A DNA stretch of 64,000 nt from Pseudomonas libanensis (GCF_001439685.1 NZ_JYLH01000015.1:110704-174703), one strand, 5' to 3'; shown: positions 17,013 through 25,807, counted from the first letter of the stretch. The notes: generated from the letters alone by a model not told the origin. Program-made: numbers and translations.

Positions 17013-17987
17013 TCAAGCCATGAAAGGTGACTTGAACGGCCTCTTGGTCAATGGCGTAGCGGGCTCGTAGGTATATCCCAGGGTGCTGATATCCATCACG
17101 TCACGGATCCGACGAGTCCAGGGCTTGATCACATCATCGTAATTGTGCCCGGCTGGCCCCCCTTCCATTGGGCAGTAATGAGGCGCCTGGGCGGGTTTAT
17201 CCAACATCATCTGCGCCTGCCAATCGGCCCAGATCTTGTCGATAAAGCAGTGATGCAGGAAAAACACCGGATCCTCGGGGGACGTCATTGCCAACATGTT
17301 TCCACCAATCCACAAATGGACTCGGTTGTGCAACTGCGAGCCGGGGGTGGTGACTTGCGGGTCGCCCTTCTGAGTAATCCAACCTTCCAGTCGGTTTCTG
17401 AATCCCCGGTTAAAGGGGCTAGCGTTGTAGTTCGGTTCGTCATACAGGCCTTCATTCATTGCCATCTTCAAGTCGGTAGCCGTCGGTAGCGAGTTGACCA
17501 GTGTTGAAAACTGGCGTTTCAAACCTGGCCCAGACAAGCCGTCTTGCGGATACGCGGGCACCGGCCAACCGCCATATCGGTATGCGAAGGGTCCGATTTG
17601 TACATTGAACCCGTCGTTAGCAGCACCATTGCCCCCCATCAGGTCGGCGCTCCAAACTGGGGATTTTTCAGGATCTGCTGCGTCCAGCGTCCAATCCCAG
17701 TAAGGCAGCGTGATATTTGAGTCGATAGCCTGCAGTTCGGACTCCAATTGCAACAGCATCTCACGGTGCCACGGTAAAAAAGCCGGCCCCAAGTGAGCGC
17801 CGTTACGATAGTCGGGATCTTGGGGTTCATAGGGATGAACCGTAGGCTTCATCACGGCGTGGTGCCAATGAACATACCTGTCGTACTGGGTGGCCCCCGC
17901 CTCGCCCTCCCTGAGCTTCAGCAGGGCATTAGTAAAAGCCAGCTTCTCCGACGGGCTCAGTGTTCGGATTTCCTTGCGTATATTCAT
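17013..17987 (-). CDS. Tyrosinase-family type-3 copper protein
   Basis: This 324-residue protein has both copper-binding regions. CuA-type motifs are YVHWHH (about 42-47) and HLGPAFLPWHREMLLQLE (about 65-82); CuB-type motifs are HNRVHLWIGGNM and DPVFFLHHCFIDKIWADW (about 215-255). LPYWDW also fits the family. No signal peptide or twin-arginine motif is seen, and no caddie protein is encoded beside it. It probably oxidises phenols or catechols; substrate and copper delivery are unknown. A site GAGTTGCGC lies before the ATG at 17987. Confidence 0.85.
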   Translation of the reverse strand: MNIRKEIRTLSPSEKLAFTNALLKLREGEAGATQYDRYVHWHHAVMKPTVHPYEPQDPDYRNGAHLGPAFLPWHREMLLQLESELQAIDSNITLPYWDWTLDAADPEKSPVWSADLMGGNGAANDGFNVQIGPFAYRYGGWPVPAYPQDGLSGPGLKRQFSTLVNSLPTATDLKMAMNEGLYDEPNYNASPFNRGFRNRLEGWITQKGDPQVTTPGSQLHNRVHLWIGGNMLAMTSPEDPVFFLHHCFIDKIWADWQAQMMLDKPAQAPHYCPMEGGPAGHNYDDVIKPWTRRIRDVMDISTLGYTYEPATPLTKRPFKSPFMA

Positions 17988-18177
17988 TGCGCAACTCCCT
18001 TAGAGGAAAGGCATGGAACCGCAATAGGGTTCTTATGTGGAATGTAGGTGAGGGGCCCAGTGAGTTCTACTGTCAGAACTGACAGTTTCAGCGCTGTCTC
18101 CGACGGGTGGTCAACTCCTACTAACAATACCGGGCCTGTTACCATTCACGCCCTCCTCATCCGCCCAAGGCTACGCC

Positions 18178-18594
18178 ATGACTCTCTGCGGCATCGAAAT
18201 CAAAGGCAGCGAAGCCATCATCGCCCTCGCCGCCCTGGACAACCAGGCACTGACCCATGTCGCCCTGACAACCAAGAAACTCGCTCTCGACGATGACGAT
18301 GAAGCGGCCAACGTCAAAGCCTTCGCCGCCCAAGTGAAGGCGTTCGTCCAAGGCAACGGCATTACGCGTATTGCCATCAAGAAACGCAGCAAAAAAGGCG
18401 AGTTCGCCGGCGGCCCGACGACGTTCAAGATTGAAGGGGTGTTCCAATTACTGGAGGGGGTTGAGGTGACGCTGCTGTCGCCGCAGACCATCAACGCGCA
18501 AAACAAGAAGCACACCTTTGATCTGCCGGCGACGCTCAACAAATATCAGCACGAGGCCTATAAGACCGCGTGCTCATGCCTGATGAAGAAATAA
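18178..18594 (+). CDS. DUF3010 family protein
   Basis: This 138-residue soluble protein begins TLCGIEIKGSEAIIALA, typical of DUF3010, a family with an RNase H-like or RuvC-like appearance but no known function. An early D/E-rich loop (ALDDDDEAANVK) and KKRSKKGEFAGGP are notable. It is monocistronic, convergent with the secreted protein gene 8 bp downstream. Confidence 0.75.
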   Translation: MTLCGIEIKGSEAIIALAALDNQALTHVALTTKKLALDDDDEAANVKAFAAQVKAFVQGNGITRIAIKKRSKKGEFAGGPTTFKIEGVFQLLEGVEVTLLSPQTINAQNKKHTFDLPATLNKYQHEAYKTACSCLMKK

Positions 18595-18601
18595 CCGCAC
18601 A

Positions 18602-19030
18602 TCAGCTTTTGACGCAGTGCTCCAGGCCGTGCCCGCCGCCTTCGTATTCAGGGCCGTAGTAATACTTGACGAAGGACACCTTGCCTTCCGGGGTCGGTGT
18701 CACTTGTGCCACGCCCACGCCAAAGTCTTTCAAGGCCGGGTCGGTGTGGGCAAAGTAGATGCCCAGCGTATCCGAGGTGCCGGCGGCCATGCCTTCATAG
18801 CGGGACTTGTCCTCCAGGGTCAGGGTGAAGGTATAGGCGGCGTACTTGCCAGTGCTTTGCTTGGCATCGAGTTTCATCTCGACAACGCCCTTGAAGTTAC
18901 CGATGTGTTTGTCCTGGCCGTTACATTCATAACGCCCGCTGTAATCGGCGCCAATAAAAGGCGCTGGCGCCTGGGCAGCCCACAGCGGAGTGGAAACGAG
19001 GGCCATCGCAGCAACGAATTTTTTCAGCAT
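18602..19030 (-). CDS. Secreted protein of unknown function
   Basis: This is a 142-residue precursor with a signal peptide (MLKKFVAAMALVSTPLWAA). The mature part has two cysteines, one in YECNGQDKHIGNFKG and one near the C terminus (LEHCVKS), that could form a disulfide, and a beta-rich composition reminiscent of small lipocalin-like periplasmic proteins. I do not recognise the family. It ends 8 bp from the DUF3010 gene end, transcribed towards it. Confidence 0.7.
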   Translation of the reverse strand: MLKKFVAAMALVSTPLWAAQAPAPFIGADYSGRYECNGQDKHIGNFKGVVEMKLDAKQSTGKYAAYTFTLTLEDKSRYEGMAAGTSDTLGIYFAHTDPALKDFGVGVAQVTPTPEGKVSFVKYYYGPEYEGGGHGLEHCVKS

Positions 19031-19220
19031 GCCAACCTCTCAGGGGTTACGTAGTGGCGCTCCTGACGTATGCGCTTTGATTTTCAAAGCACTTGGCCAG
19101 AAGCAACATGGAGACCCTTGGACGTTAGCAGGCTCTTTCTATAGGTCGTAGTTAACAGCAAAAAACAAGAAACTTCCGACAGCTTTTGGGAGGCTCCTTA
19201 CAAATATGTCTGATGCTGTC

Positions 19221-20399
19221 TTAGTGTGATGTACGACTTTTATGCCGTAGCCAATCACCGAACGACTTGTCCTCCAAGGCATAGCCCCCCCGGCTCGACT
19301 TCCACACCAGCTCCTTGTCGCGCAAGGCATCGATACACGCCTGGATGGTCTGGGTGCCCGGCACCACGTCACTGCCCATATCCTCCAGTTTCTTGCTGAC
19401 CGCCGTAAGGGTGCTGTCGGTGAATGGCGCGAATGGCTCATTGGCGTGTGAACGCTCCACCATCACTTCCAAAACGGCACGTTGCGGGACGGTCAGGGCG
19501 TTCCAGGCGCTTTCGAATTCGGACCACACCCCGGCGCGTAGCAGTTCGGCGCGACTGTGCAACAGTTGGCCCAGGTTGCTCGCCTCCCCCAGTTCCAGCG
19601 CCACTTCACCAATGATGGTGCGCAGCATCTCGGGACGACGGCCTACCAACTCAAACGCTTCGTCGATATCCGCCGCTTTGAACTGGTTGGTCTTGGCCAG
19701 ATGGGCATTGAGGTGAGTCGTGTAAGCCTGGGTGAATTCCTTGCCCAGCAAGGGGAACGGCGTGATGCTGGAGCCGAAAAACGGTTGGCTTTTACCCAGC
19801 ACCAAATGCGCGAGCTTGTCGCGATTAGAGCCAGTGAACACCAGGTGCAAGCCACTGCCCTCGCCTTCACGGCCCTGGTTAAGCTGATCGCGCGCGGCCT
19901 TGAGCGCGAACATGGAGTTAAGGCCAGCCTCAGTGGTCAGCGCGTGTTGCGCTTCGTCGATCACCAGCACCACGGTTTTTTCGGCGGCGCTGTGGAGTAA
20001 TTCCAGCGCTTGCGTAAGCGTCGCCCCGGCCGGTAGTTGCGGCGTGGTGAAATCCCAGGACAACGTGCGTAGAAAACTGAGTTTTTCGATACCGATATTT
20101 TTCGCCAGCTTGCGGACGCCCTTTTCAAAGGGCACCAAGGCACCGGCGATAGCACTGGCGATCAGCTCGGCGGGGTCTTTTTCCTTGTCGGCCCAAAGGT
20201 CGACATACACCGCCAGCCAGCCCCGGAGCTGACATTCCGGAATCAGGTCTTCGCGCAGAAAAGTGCTTTTGCCCGTGCGTCGGGGCGCCGCGAGAAACAG
20301 GCCGGAGGTGAAATCCTGAATACCGGCCCCCACTAGGCCATCGGCAATACTGCTTGCCAGGGTGGGGCGGCGAAACACAAAGCCGCTGTGCTTGGACAT
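19221..20399 (-). CDS. Orphan AAA-type ATPase with C-terminal winged-helix-like region
   Basis: This 392-residue protein has Walker A APRRTGKST (about 38-46), Walker B VVLVIDEAQH (about 142-151) and a sensor segment VFTGSNRD. It resembles archaeal-type/STAND-like ATPases that pair an ATPase with a C-terminal helix-turn-helix; the last 90 residues (LTVPQRAVLEVMVERS; TQTIQACIDALRDKELV) look winged-helix. No partner gene was recognised. It follows cdhR but has its own very AT-rich, palindrome-filled upstream region, so it is probably transcribed separately. A role in stress, DNA or defence functions is possible but unsupported. Confidence 0.75.
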   Translation of the reverse strand: MSKHSGFVFRRPTLASSIADGLVGAGIQDFTSGLFLAAPRRTGKSTFLREDLIPECQLRGWLAVYVDLWADKEKDPAELIASAIAGALVPFEKGVRKLAKNIGIEKLSFLRTLSWDFTTPQLPAGATLTQALELLHSAAEKTVVLVIDEAQHALTTEAGLNSMFALKAARDQLNQGREGEGSGLHLVFTGSNRDKLAHLVLGKSQPFFGSSITPFPLLGKEFTQAYTTHLNAHLAKTNQFKAADIDEAFELVGRRPEMLRTIIGEVALELGEASNLGQLLHSRAELLRAGVWSEFESAWNALTVPQRAVLEVMVERSHANEPFAPFTDSTLTAVSKKLEDMGSDVVPGTQTIQACIDALRDKELVWKSSRGGYALEDKSFGDWLRHKSRTSH

Positions 20400-20403
20400 G
20401 GTT

Positions 20404-20460
20404 TTATACTCAATTATGGAAAGGACTATAAATTATAGCTAAGAGTATAATTGACTATAA
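20404..20460. promoter_or_regulatory. Nested AT-rich palindromes upstream of the orphan ATPase
   Basis: A 14-bp inverted repeat with one mismatch (20404-20417 TTATACTCAATTAT and 20447-20460 ATAATTGACTATAA) flanks a second palindrome, CTATAAATTATAG (20426-20438). A direct repeat of TATAATTGNC starts at 20446. The left arm is five bases from the ATG. The arrangement looks like a promoter wrapped by operators, perhaps for autoregulation. Confidence 0.6.
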
Positions 20461-20467
20461 TTGTCCG

Positions 20468-21412
20468 TCAAACCACCTCCCGTCGCCGATCCTCCCGCGG
20501 GCACTTGGCAAACCTGGCTCGATAGCTACGGGTGAAATACGACGGCGACTCAAACCCACACGCAATGCTCACCTCCAGCACACTCATGCCGCTCTGGCGC
20601 AGCAGTTTCCGGGCTTTCTCCAGGCGCAGGCCGAGGTAGAAGTTGCTCGGCGTATCGTTCAGGTGCAGACGAAACAGCCGTTCCAGCTGGCGCCGGGTAA
20701 CCTTGATCGCCTCGGCCAGGGCCAGGGTGCTCAAAGGCGGTTCGGTGTGCTGCTCCATTTCGCCGATCACGTGCACCAGTTTCTTGTTATTGATGCCGTA
20801 GCGCGTGGCGATCTGCATGCGCTGGTGGTCCTTGCGGGGGCGGATGCGGCCGAGTACGAATTGCTCGGAAACCTGGATCGCCAGCTCCGGGCCGTGGGCC
20901 TGGGCGATCAGGTCGAGCATCAAGTCGATGGACGCGGTGCCGCCGGCGCAGGTAATGCGGCGGCGGTCGATTTCGAAAAGTTCCTGGGTCACGCTCAGGT
21001 GTGGATAGGACTCCTTGAAGGCATCGATGGCTTCCCAGTGCAAGGTCAGGCGGTGACCATCGAGCAGGCCTGCTTCGGCCAGCACGCAGGCACCGGTGTC
21101 GATGGCGCCGAGGGTCACGCCGTCATGATCGAGACGGCGCAGCCAGTGTTCCAGCACGGGAGTAGCGAACTGAAGAGGTTCGAAACCGGCCACCACCAAC
21201 AACGTCGCGCCTTTTTTCAGCGGCTCCAACGCGGCGTCAGCGTTGACCGACATGCCATTGCTTGCCAGCACCGCGCCGCCATCGGCGCTCAAGATGTGCC
21301 AGCGGTACAGCTCGCCGCGAAAGCGGTTGGCGACTCGCAGCGGTTCCAGCGCGGAGATAAAGCCGATTGCAGAGAAACCCGGCATCAGCAGGAAGTAGAA
21401 ATCCTGGGACAT
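20468..21412 (-). CDS. cdhR: Carnitine catabolism regulator, GlxA/AraC family
   Basis: This 314-residue regulator has an N-terminal DJ-1/PfpI-like domain (about 1-185) with the nucleophile-elbow-like TGACVLAEAGLLDG and a C-terminal AraC helix-turn-helix pair (about 210-310; ALAEAIKVTRRQLERLF and VSIACGFESPSYFTRSYR). It is divergent from caiX-cdhC-cdhA-cdhB, the arrangement of the P. aeruginosa carnitine locus in which CdhR activates that operon. It is a paralogue of GbdR, encoded 5 kb away. Carnitine or a metabolite is the expected ligand. Confidence 0.92.
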   Translation of the reverse strand: MSQDFYFLLMPGFSAIGFISALEPLRVANRFRGELYRWHILSADGGAVLASNGMSVNADAALEPLKKGATLLVVAGFEPLQFATPVLEHWLRRLDHDGVTLGAIDTGACVLAEAGLLDGHRLTLHWEAIDAFKESYPHLSVTQELFEIDRRRITCAGGTASIDLMLDLIAQAHGPELAIQVSEQFVLGRIRPRKDHQRMQIATRYGINNKKLVHVIGEMEQHTEPPLSTLALAEAIKVTRRQLERLFRLHLNDTPSNFYLGLRLEKARKLLRQSGMSVLEVSIACGFESPSYFTRSYRARFAKCPREDRRREVV

Positions 21413-21606
21413 GGTGGCGCTCTCGTAGGACGGGCAGCGTGGTCACTGTGATACGCCAGTTCAACCAGCCATTCAAGAGTGCAGGTCGCTGCAGTGCAAG
21501 AGTCGGTCGCCGCCGTGCGTTTTGTTGGCATTCAAGCTGCGTAACTTGATGCCACGGCGCACAAAGACGCCGGACCCCACAATAACGACCTGCCGAGGGA
21601 TCCACC
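21413..21606. promoter_or_regulatory. cdhR/caiX divergent promoter region
   Basis: This 194-bp region holds a direct repeat: CAAGAGT at 21474-21480 and 21497-21503, with GGTCGC at 21484-21489 and 21505-21510, exactly 21 bp apart. Two-turn direct repeats are typical of AraC-family operators, so this is the best candidate CdhR site. A weak sigma-54-like element (TTGGCA-N6-CTGC, about 21528-21543) is present but two of its conserved bases are off. Confidence 0.5.
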
Positions 21607-22551
21607 ATGAACCGACTGATCAGCCGCTGTGCGCTTGCACTCAGCGCCAGCGCTATTTTGAGTACCCACGTCATGGCAGCGGACGCCGCTTCTTGCCAGA
21701 ACGTGCGCATGGGCGTGGTGAACTGGACCGACGTCATCGCCACCAGCGCCATGACTCAAGTGCTGCTCGACGGCCTCGGCTACAAGACCAAGCAAACCAG
21801 CGCCTCCCAGCAAATCATCTTCGCCGGGATCCGCGACCGGCGCCTGGACCTGTTCCTCGGCTACTGGAACCCGCTGATGACGCAGACCATCACGCCGTTC
21901 GTCGAGGCCAAGCAGGTCAAGGTCCTCGACAAGCCCAGCCTGGAAGACGCCCGCGCCACCCTGGCGGTGCCCACCTACCTGGCGGACAAGGGCCTGAAAA
22001 CCTTCGCCGACATCGCCAGGTTCGAAAAAGAGCTGGGCGGCAAGATCTACGGCATTGAGCCAGGTTCCGGCGCCAACACCCAGATCAAGGCGATGATCGC
22101 CAAGAACCAGTTCGGCCTGGGCAAGTTCCAGCTGGTGGAGTCCAGCGAGGCCGGCATGCTCGCCGCCGTGGACCGCGCCGTGCGGCGCAAGGAAGCCGTG
22201 GTGTTCTTCGGTTGGGCGCCGCACCCGATGAACATCAACGTGGCGATGACCTACCTCAGCGGCAGCGAAGATGCCCTGGGCCCGAACGAAGGCAAGGCCA
22301 CCGTCTGGACCGTGACCGCGCCGTCCTATGCCGAGCAGTGCCCCAATGTGCACAAACTGCTGACCAACCTGACCTTCAGCGCCGCCGACGAGAGCCGGAT
22401 GATGCAGCCGCTGCTGGAACACAAGGACGCCATCGAATCCGCCAGGCAGTGGCTCAAGGATCACCCGCAGGACCAGGCGCGCTGGCTGGAAGGCGTGACC
22501 ACCTTTGACGGCAAACCGGCTGCGACCAATCTGCAATTGACCAGCCAATAA
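21607..22551 (+). CDS. caiX: Carnitine-binding periplasmic protein
   Basis: This is a 314-residue precursor with a signal peptide ending about residue 25 (LSTHVMAADA). It is an OpuAC/ProX-type quaternary-amine binding protein with the aromatic cage region NWTDVIATSAM, FLGYWNPLM and FFGWAPHPMN. No permease or ATPase gene accompanies it. In P. aeruginosa CaiX works with the CbcWV core; the same is likely here, as cbcWV lie 8 kb away. It heads the carnitine operon. Confidence 0.93.
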   Translation: MNRLISRCALALSASAILSTHVMAADAASCQNVRMGVVNWTDVIATSAMTQVLLDGLGYKTKQTSASQQIIFAGIRDRRLDLFLGYWNPLMTQTITPFVEAKQVKVLDKPSLEDARATLAVPTYLADKGLKTFADIARFEKELGGKIYGIEPGSGANTQIKAMIAKNQFGLGKFQLVESSEAGMLAAVDRAVRRKEAVVFFGWAPHPMNINVAMTYLSGSEDALGPNEGKATVWTVTAPSYAEQCPNVHKLLTNLTFSAADESRMMQPLLEHKDAIESARQWLKDHPQDQARWLEGVTTFDGKPAATNLQLTSQ

Positions 22552-22623
22552 CCTTTTTTTCATCACCGCTTCGCAACCCGCAACGGCTGCGAACGGCACC
22601 ACCACGCCTGTAAGGAACCGCCC

Positions 22624-23511
22624 ATGAACCACGACGTCATCATCACCTGCGCACTCACCGGTGCTGGCGACACGACCGCCAGAAGCCCCAACGTGCCGGT
22701 CACTCCCAAACAAATCGCCGCCGCTGCCGTGGAGGCCGCCAAGGCCGGCGCCACCGTGGTGCATTGCCATGTGCGCGATCCGCAAACCGGCAAGTTCAGC
22801 CGCGACGTGGCGCTGTACCGCGAAGTGATGGAGCGCATCCGTGAGGCCGACATCGACATCATCGTCAACCTCACCGCCGGCATGGGCGGCGACTTGGAGA
22901 TTGGCGGCGGCGAAAACCCAATGGCGTTCGGTCCCAACACCGACCTGGTCGGCCCGCTGACCCGTCTGGCCCACGTCGAAGAGCTGCTGCCGGAGATCTG
23001 CACCCTGGACTGCGGCACCCTCAATTTCGGCGATGGCGACACCATTTACGTGTCCACTCCGGCGCAACTGCGGGCCGGTGCCAAGCGCATCCAGGCGCTG
23101 GGCGTAAAGGCCGAGCTGGAAATCTTCGACACCGGCCACCTGTGGTTTGCCAAGCAGATGATCAAGGAAGGCCTGCTCGATAACCCGCTGTTCCAACTGT
23201 GCCTGGGCATCCCCTGGGGCGCGCCGGCCGACACCACCACCATGAAAGCCATGGTCGACAACCTGCCCGCCGACGCGGTGTGGGCCGGCTTCGGGATTGG
23301 GCGCATGCAGATGCCGATGGCCGCGCAAGCGGTGCTGCTGGGCGGCAATGTACGGGTCGGCTTGGAAGACAACCTGTGGCTGGACAAAGGCGTGCTCGCC
23401 ACCAACGCCCAGTTGGTGGAACGCGCCAGTGAAATCCTCAGCCGGTTAGGCGCGAGAGTCCTGACCCCAGCCGAGGCCCGCATCAAGATGGGCCTGACCC
23501 AACGCGGCTAA
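22624..23511 (+). CDS. cdhC: Dehydrocarnitine cleavage enzyme (BKACE family)
   Basis: This 295-residue beta-keto acid cleavage enzyme has the family start NHDVIITCALTGAGDT and the metal-binding segment VVHCHVRDPQTGKFSRD. It condenses 3-dehydrocarnitine with acetyl-CoA to give betainyl-CoA and acetoacetate. Zinc ligands are expected at the HCH pair (about residues 47-49) and a downstream glutamate. It is second in the operon, with a good Shine-Dalgarno (AAGGAACCGCCC) before the ATG. Confidence 0.92.
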   Translation: MNHDVIITCALTGAGDTTARSPNVPVTPKQIAAAAVEAAKAGATVVHCHVRDPQTGKFSRDVALYREVMERIREADIDIIVNLTAGMGGDLEIGGGENPMAFGPNTDLVGPLTRLAHVEELLPEICTLDCGTLNFGDGDTIYVSTPAQLRAGAKRIQALGVKAELEIFDTGHLWFAKQMIKEGLLDNPLFQLCLGIPWGAPADTTTMKAMVDNLPADAVWAGFGIGRMQMPMAAQAVLLGGNVRVGLEDNLWLDKGVLATNAQLVERASEILSRLGARVLTPAEARIKMGLTQRG

Positions 23512-23530
23512 CACAGACACCACACAACCC

Positions 23531-23624
23531 TGTGGGAGCCGGGCTTGCCCGCGATGAGGCCAGTACATCCGCCACATCTTTGTAGCCTGGAATGCCGCCA
23601 TCGCGGGCAAGCCCGGCTCCCACA
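23531..23624. repeat. REPIN (GAGCCGGGCTTGCCCGCGAT class) between cdhC and cdhA
   Basis: Inverted TGTGGGAGCCGGGCTTGCCC arms are separated by about 45 bp inside the carnitine operon. It would form an intercistronic hairpin in the transcript. Confidence 0.93.
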
Positions 23625-23654
23625 AAGGATCATCGAACACTTTAGGAATATGCC

Positions 23655-24620
23655 ATGCGCTTTATCACCGAAATCAAAACCTTTGCTGCGTTGGGCAGCG
23701 GTGTCATCGGCAGCGGCTGGGTATCCCGCGCCCTCGCCCACGGCCTGGATGTGGTCGCCTGGGACCCAGCGCCCGGTGCCGAAGCGGCCTTGCGCAAACG
23801 TGTCGCCAATGCCTGGGGCGCCCTTGAACAACAAGGCCTGGCACCCGGTGCATCCCAGGATCGCCTGCGCTTTGTCAGCACCATCGAGGAATGCGTCAAA
23901 GACGCCGACTTCATCCAGGAAAGCGCCCCGGAACGCCTGGAGCTCAAGCTGCAATTGCATAGCCAGATCAGCGCGGCAGCCAAGCCCAATGCGCTGATCG
24001 GTTCGAGCACGTCCGGGCTGTTGCCGAGCGAATTCTATGAAGGCTCGACCCACCCGGAACGCTGCGTCGTCGGCCACCCGTTCAACCCGGTCTACCTGCT
24101 GCCGTTGGTGGAAGTGGTCGGCGGCAAAAACACCACCCTCGAAGCGATCCAGGCTGCAATCAAGGTGTATGAAGCCCTCGGCATGCGCCCGCTGCATGTG
24201 CGCAAGGAAGTACCTGGGTTTATCGCTGACCGCTTGCTCGAAGCGCTATGGCGTGAGGCGCTGCACCTGGTCAATGACGGCGTGGCGACCACTGGTGAAA
24301 TTGATGACGCGATTCGCTTTGGTGCCGGCTTGCGCTGGTCGTTCATGGGCACCTTCCTCACCTACACCCTGGCGGGCGGTGATGCCGGCATGCGCCACTT
24401 CATGGCACAGTTCGGGCCGGCGTTGCAGTTGCCGTGGACTTATCTACCGGCACCTGAACTGACTGAAAAACTGATTGATGATGTGGTCGATGGCACCAGC
24501 AAACAGTTAGGTAACCACAGCATTTCGGCGCTGGAGCGCTATCGTGATGATTGCCTGCTGGCGGTGCTGGAAGCCGTAAAAACAACCAAGGCCAAGCACG
24601 GCATGAGCTTCGCCGAATAA
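23655..24620 (+). CDS. cdhA: L-carnitine dehydrogenase
   Basis: This 321-residue protein is of the 3-hydroxyacyl-CoA dehydrogenase superfamily. The Rossmann motif is GSGVIGSGWVSRALAHG (about 13-29), the catalytic region is VVGHPFNPVYLLPLVEVVGG (about 137-156), and a helical C-terminal dimerisation domain follows. It oxidises L-carnitine to 3-dehydrocarnitine with NAD+. The ATG at 23655 follows TAGGAATATGCC; an RBS is present. REPINs lie on both sides, so each carnitine gene is separated by hairpins. Confidence 0.94.
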   Translation: MRFITEIKTFAALGSGVIGSGWVSRALAHGLDVVAWDPAPGAEAALRKRVANAWGALEQQGLAPGASQDRLRFVSTIEECVKDADFIQESAPERLELKLQLHSQISAAAKPNALIGSSTSGLLPSEFYEGSTHPERCVVGHPFNPVYLLPLVEVVGGKNTTLEAIQAAIKVYEALGMRPLHVRKEVPGFIADRLLEALWREALHLVNDGVATTGEIDDAIRFGAGLRWSFMGTFLTYTLAGGDAGMRHFMAQFGPALQLPWTYLPAPELTEKLIDDVVDGTSKQLGNHSISALERYRDDCLLAVLEAVKTTKAKHGMSFAE

Positions 24621-24623
24621 CCC

Positions 24624-24695
24624 TGTGGGAGCTGGCTTGCCTGCGATGGCGGTGTTGGCCTCACCATTGCTATCGCAGGCAAGCCAGCTCCCACA
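24624..24695. repeat. REPIN (GAGCTGGCTTGCCTGCGAT class) between cdhA and cdhB
   Basis: Short REPIN of 72 bp with TGTGGGAGCTGGCTTGCCTG arms and a loop of about 25 bp, three bases after the cdhA stop. Confidence 0.93.
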
Positions 24696-24725
24696 TTTGA
24701 CCGCACGCTGAATTGGACTCATGCC

Positions 24726-25202
24726 ATGCCCGCACTCACCACCTACACCACGAACATCCTGCCCGACTGGGTCGATTACAACGGCCACCTGCGCGACGCG
24801 TTCTACCTGCTGATCTTCAGCTACGCCACCGACGCGCTGATGGACACTCTGGGCCTGGACAGCGACAACCGTGAAGCCAGCGGTCATTCGTTGTTCACCC
24901 TGGAGCTGCACCTGAACTACCTGCACGAAGTGAAGCTCGACGCCGAGGTGGAGGTGCGCACCCAACTGATCGCCCACGACGCCAAGCGCCTGCACCTCTA
25001 CCACAGCCTGTATCGAGTGGGCGAGGACCGCGAGCTGGCGGGTAACGAACAGATGTTGCTGCACGTTGACCTCGCCGGCCCGCACGCGACGCCGTTCACT
25101 GCGGCCACGCTGGGCAAACTCGCCGCCATCAGCGCCGAACAGGCCGAGCTGCCAAAACCTGCCCTCCTCGGCCGCGTCATCGGTTTGCCGGTCAGGAACT
25201 GA
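24726..25202 (+). CDS. cdhB: Betainyl-CoA thioesterase
   Basis: This 158-residue hotdog-fold thioesterase carries the family segment VDYNGHLRDAFYLLIFSYATDALM (DYNGH includes the likely catalytic aspartate) and ELHLNYLHEVKLDAEVEV. It hydrolyses betainyl-CoA to glycine betaine, completing the carnitine branch. Last gene of caiX-cdhC-cdhA-cdhB. Confidence 0.9.
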   Translation: MPALTTYTTNILPDWVDYNGHLRDAFYLLIFSYATDALMDTLGLDSDNREASGHSLFTLELHLNYLHEVKLDAEVEVRTQLIAHDAKRLHLYHSLYRVGEDRELAGNEQMLLHVDLAGPHATPFTAATLGKLAAISAEQAELPKPALLGRVIGLPVRN

Positions 25203-25205
25203 GCC

Positions 25206-25242
25206 AAAAAAAGCCCCGGTCCAGCCGTGACTGGAACGGGGC
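25206..25242. terminator. Hairpin terminator after cdhB
   Basis: An A7 run (25206-25212) is followed by a 12-bp stem with one mismatch (GCCCCGGTCCAG / CTGGAACGGGGC) and a 6-nt loop. The A-tract makes it a canonical terminator for leftward transcription and a plain hairpin for cdhB mRNA; no leftward gene reaches it, so its main role is probably the cdhB 3' end. Confidence 0.65.
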
Positions 25243-25455
25243 AGAGTGCCTTGTGTGAGCCGTGCATCCCGAGGGTGACCAAACCGTCAAGCTGCGTGCC
25301 TGGGATTGAGTGTGCCGAATCCTTCTAAAGGTGAGTGACCCGAAAACGACCTGTTCATAGCCATCCGAGCCATTCGTTGATTCTGCCCTTGCCGACCGGC
25401 CGGGGGCCTACCAGAATCCAAGTCAGTTCCCGCTCCCTACACCAGGATGAACGTC

Positions 25456-25719
25456 ATGATGCACGCGGATTTGATTGACCAGGATGACCTGCTGAGCCAA
25501 CTACGCTCGCTGGGTTTTGAAGTGTCCAGCGGTACCACCGCCGAGCAGGCTTGCGAGTGTGCTGTACGCGGTTTGAGCGAGGCGCGGGCCAAGGCGCTCA
25601 AGGGCATGGTTGAAAAGATGTACAGCGGCAGTGCGACGATTTTGCCGGCGGTGCGCCAGGCGATCGACAAGCAGTTGTTGCCGGCGCTGATGCAGTTCAA
25701 ACAGAGCTCCGGCGTCTGA
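25456..25719 (+). CDS. Small conserved-looking protein of unknown function
   Basis: This 87-residue, mostly helical protein begins MMHADLIDQDDLLSQLRSLG and contains two cysteines (AEQACECAVRG). There is no signal peptide or membrane span. The start at 25456 is preferred to 25447 because AGGA (25444-25447) is correctly spaced from it. It lies alone between the carnitine operon and gbdR. I do not recognise the family; a small regulatory or adaptor protein is possible. Confidence 0.65.
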   Translation: MMHADLIDQDDLLSQLRSLGFEVSSGTTAEQACECAVRGLSEARAKALKGMVEKMYSGSATILPAVRQAIDKQLLPALMQFKQSSGV

Positions 25720-25729
25720 AAATACCGCT

Positions 25730-25793
25730 ATCGCAGGCAAGCCAGCTCCCACAGAACAACGCATTCCAAGGTGGGAGCTGGCTTGCCTGCGAT
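25730..25793. repeat. REPIN (reverse-order arms) between small gene and gbdR
   Basis: Here the arm order is ATCGCAGGCAAGCCAGCTCC first and its complement second, so the cores face outward. It lies between the convergent ends of the small gene and gbdR. Confidence 0.92.
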
Positions 25794-25807
25794 GCAGACG
25801 GCTCGGT

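Noticed and set aside
21528..21543. Sigma-54 promoter for caiX
   Set aside because: TTGGCA-N6-CTGC has the right GG-GC spacing but departs from consensus at two conserved places; not strong enough to annotate.
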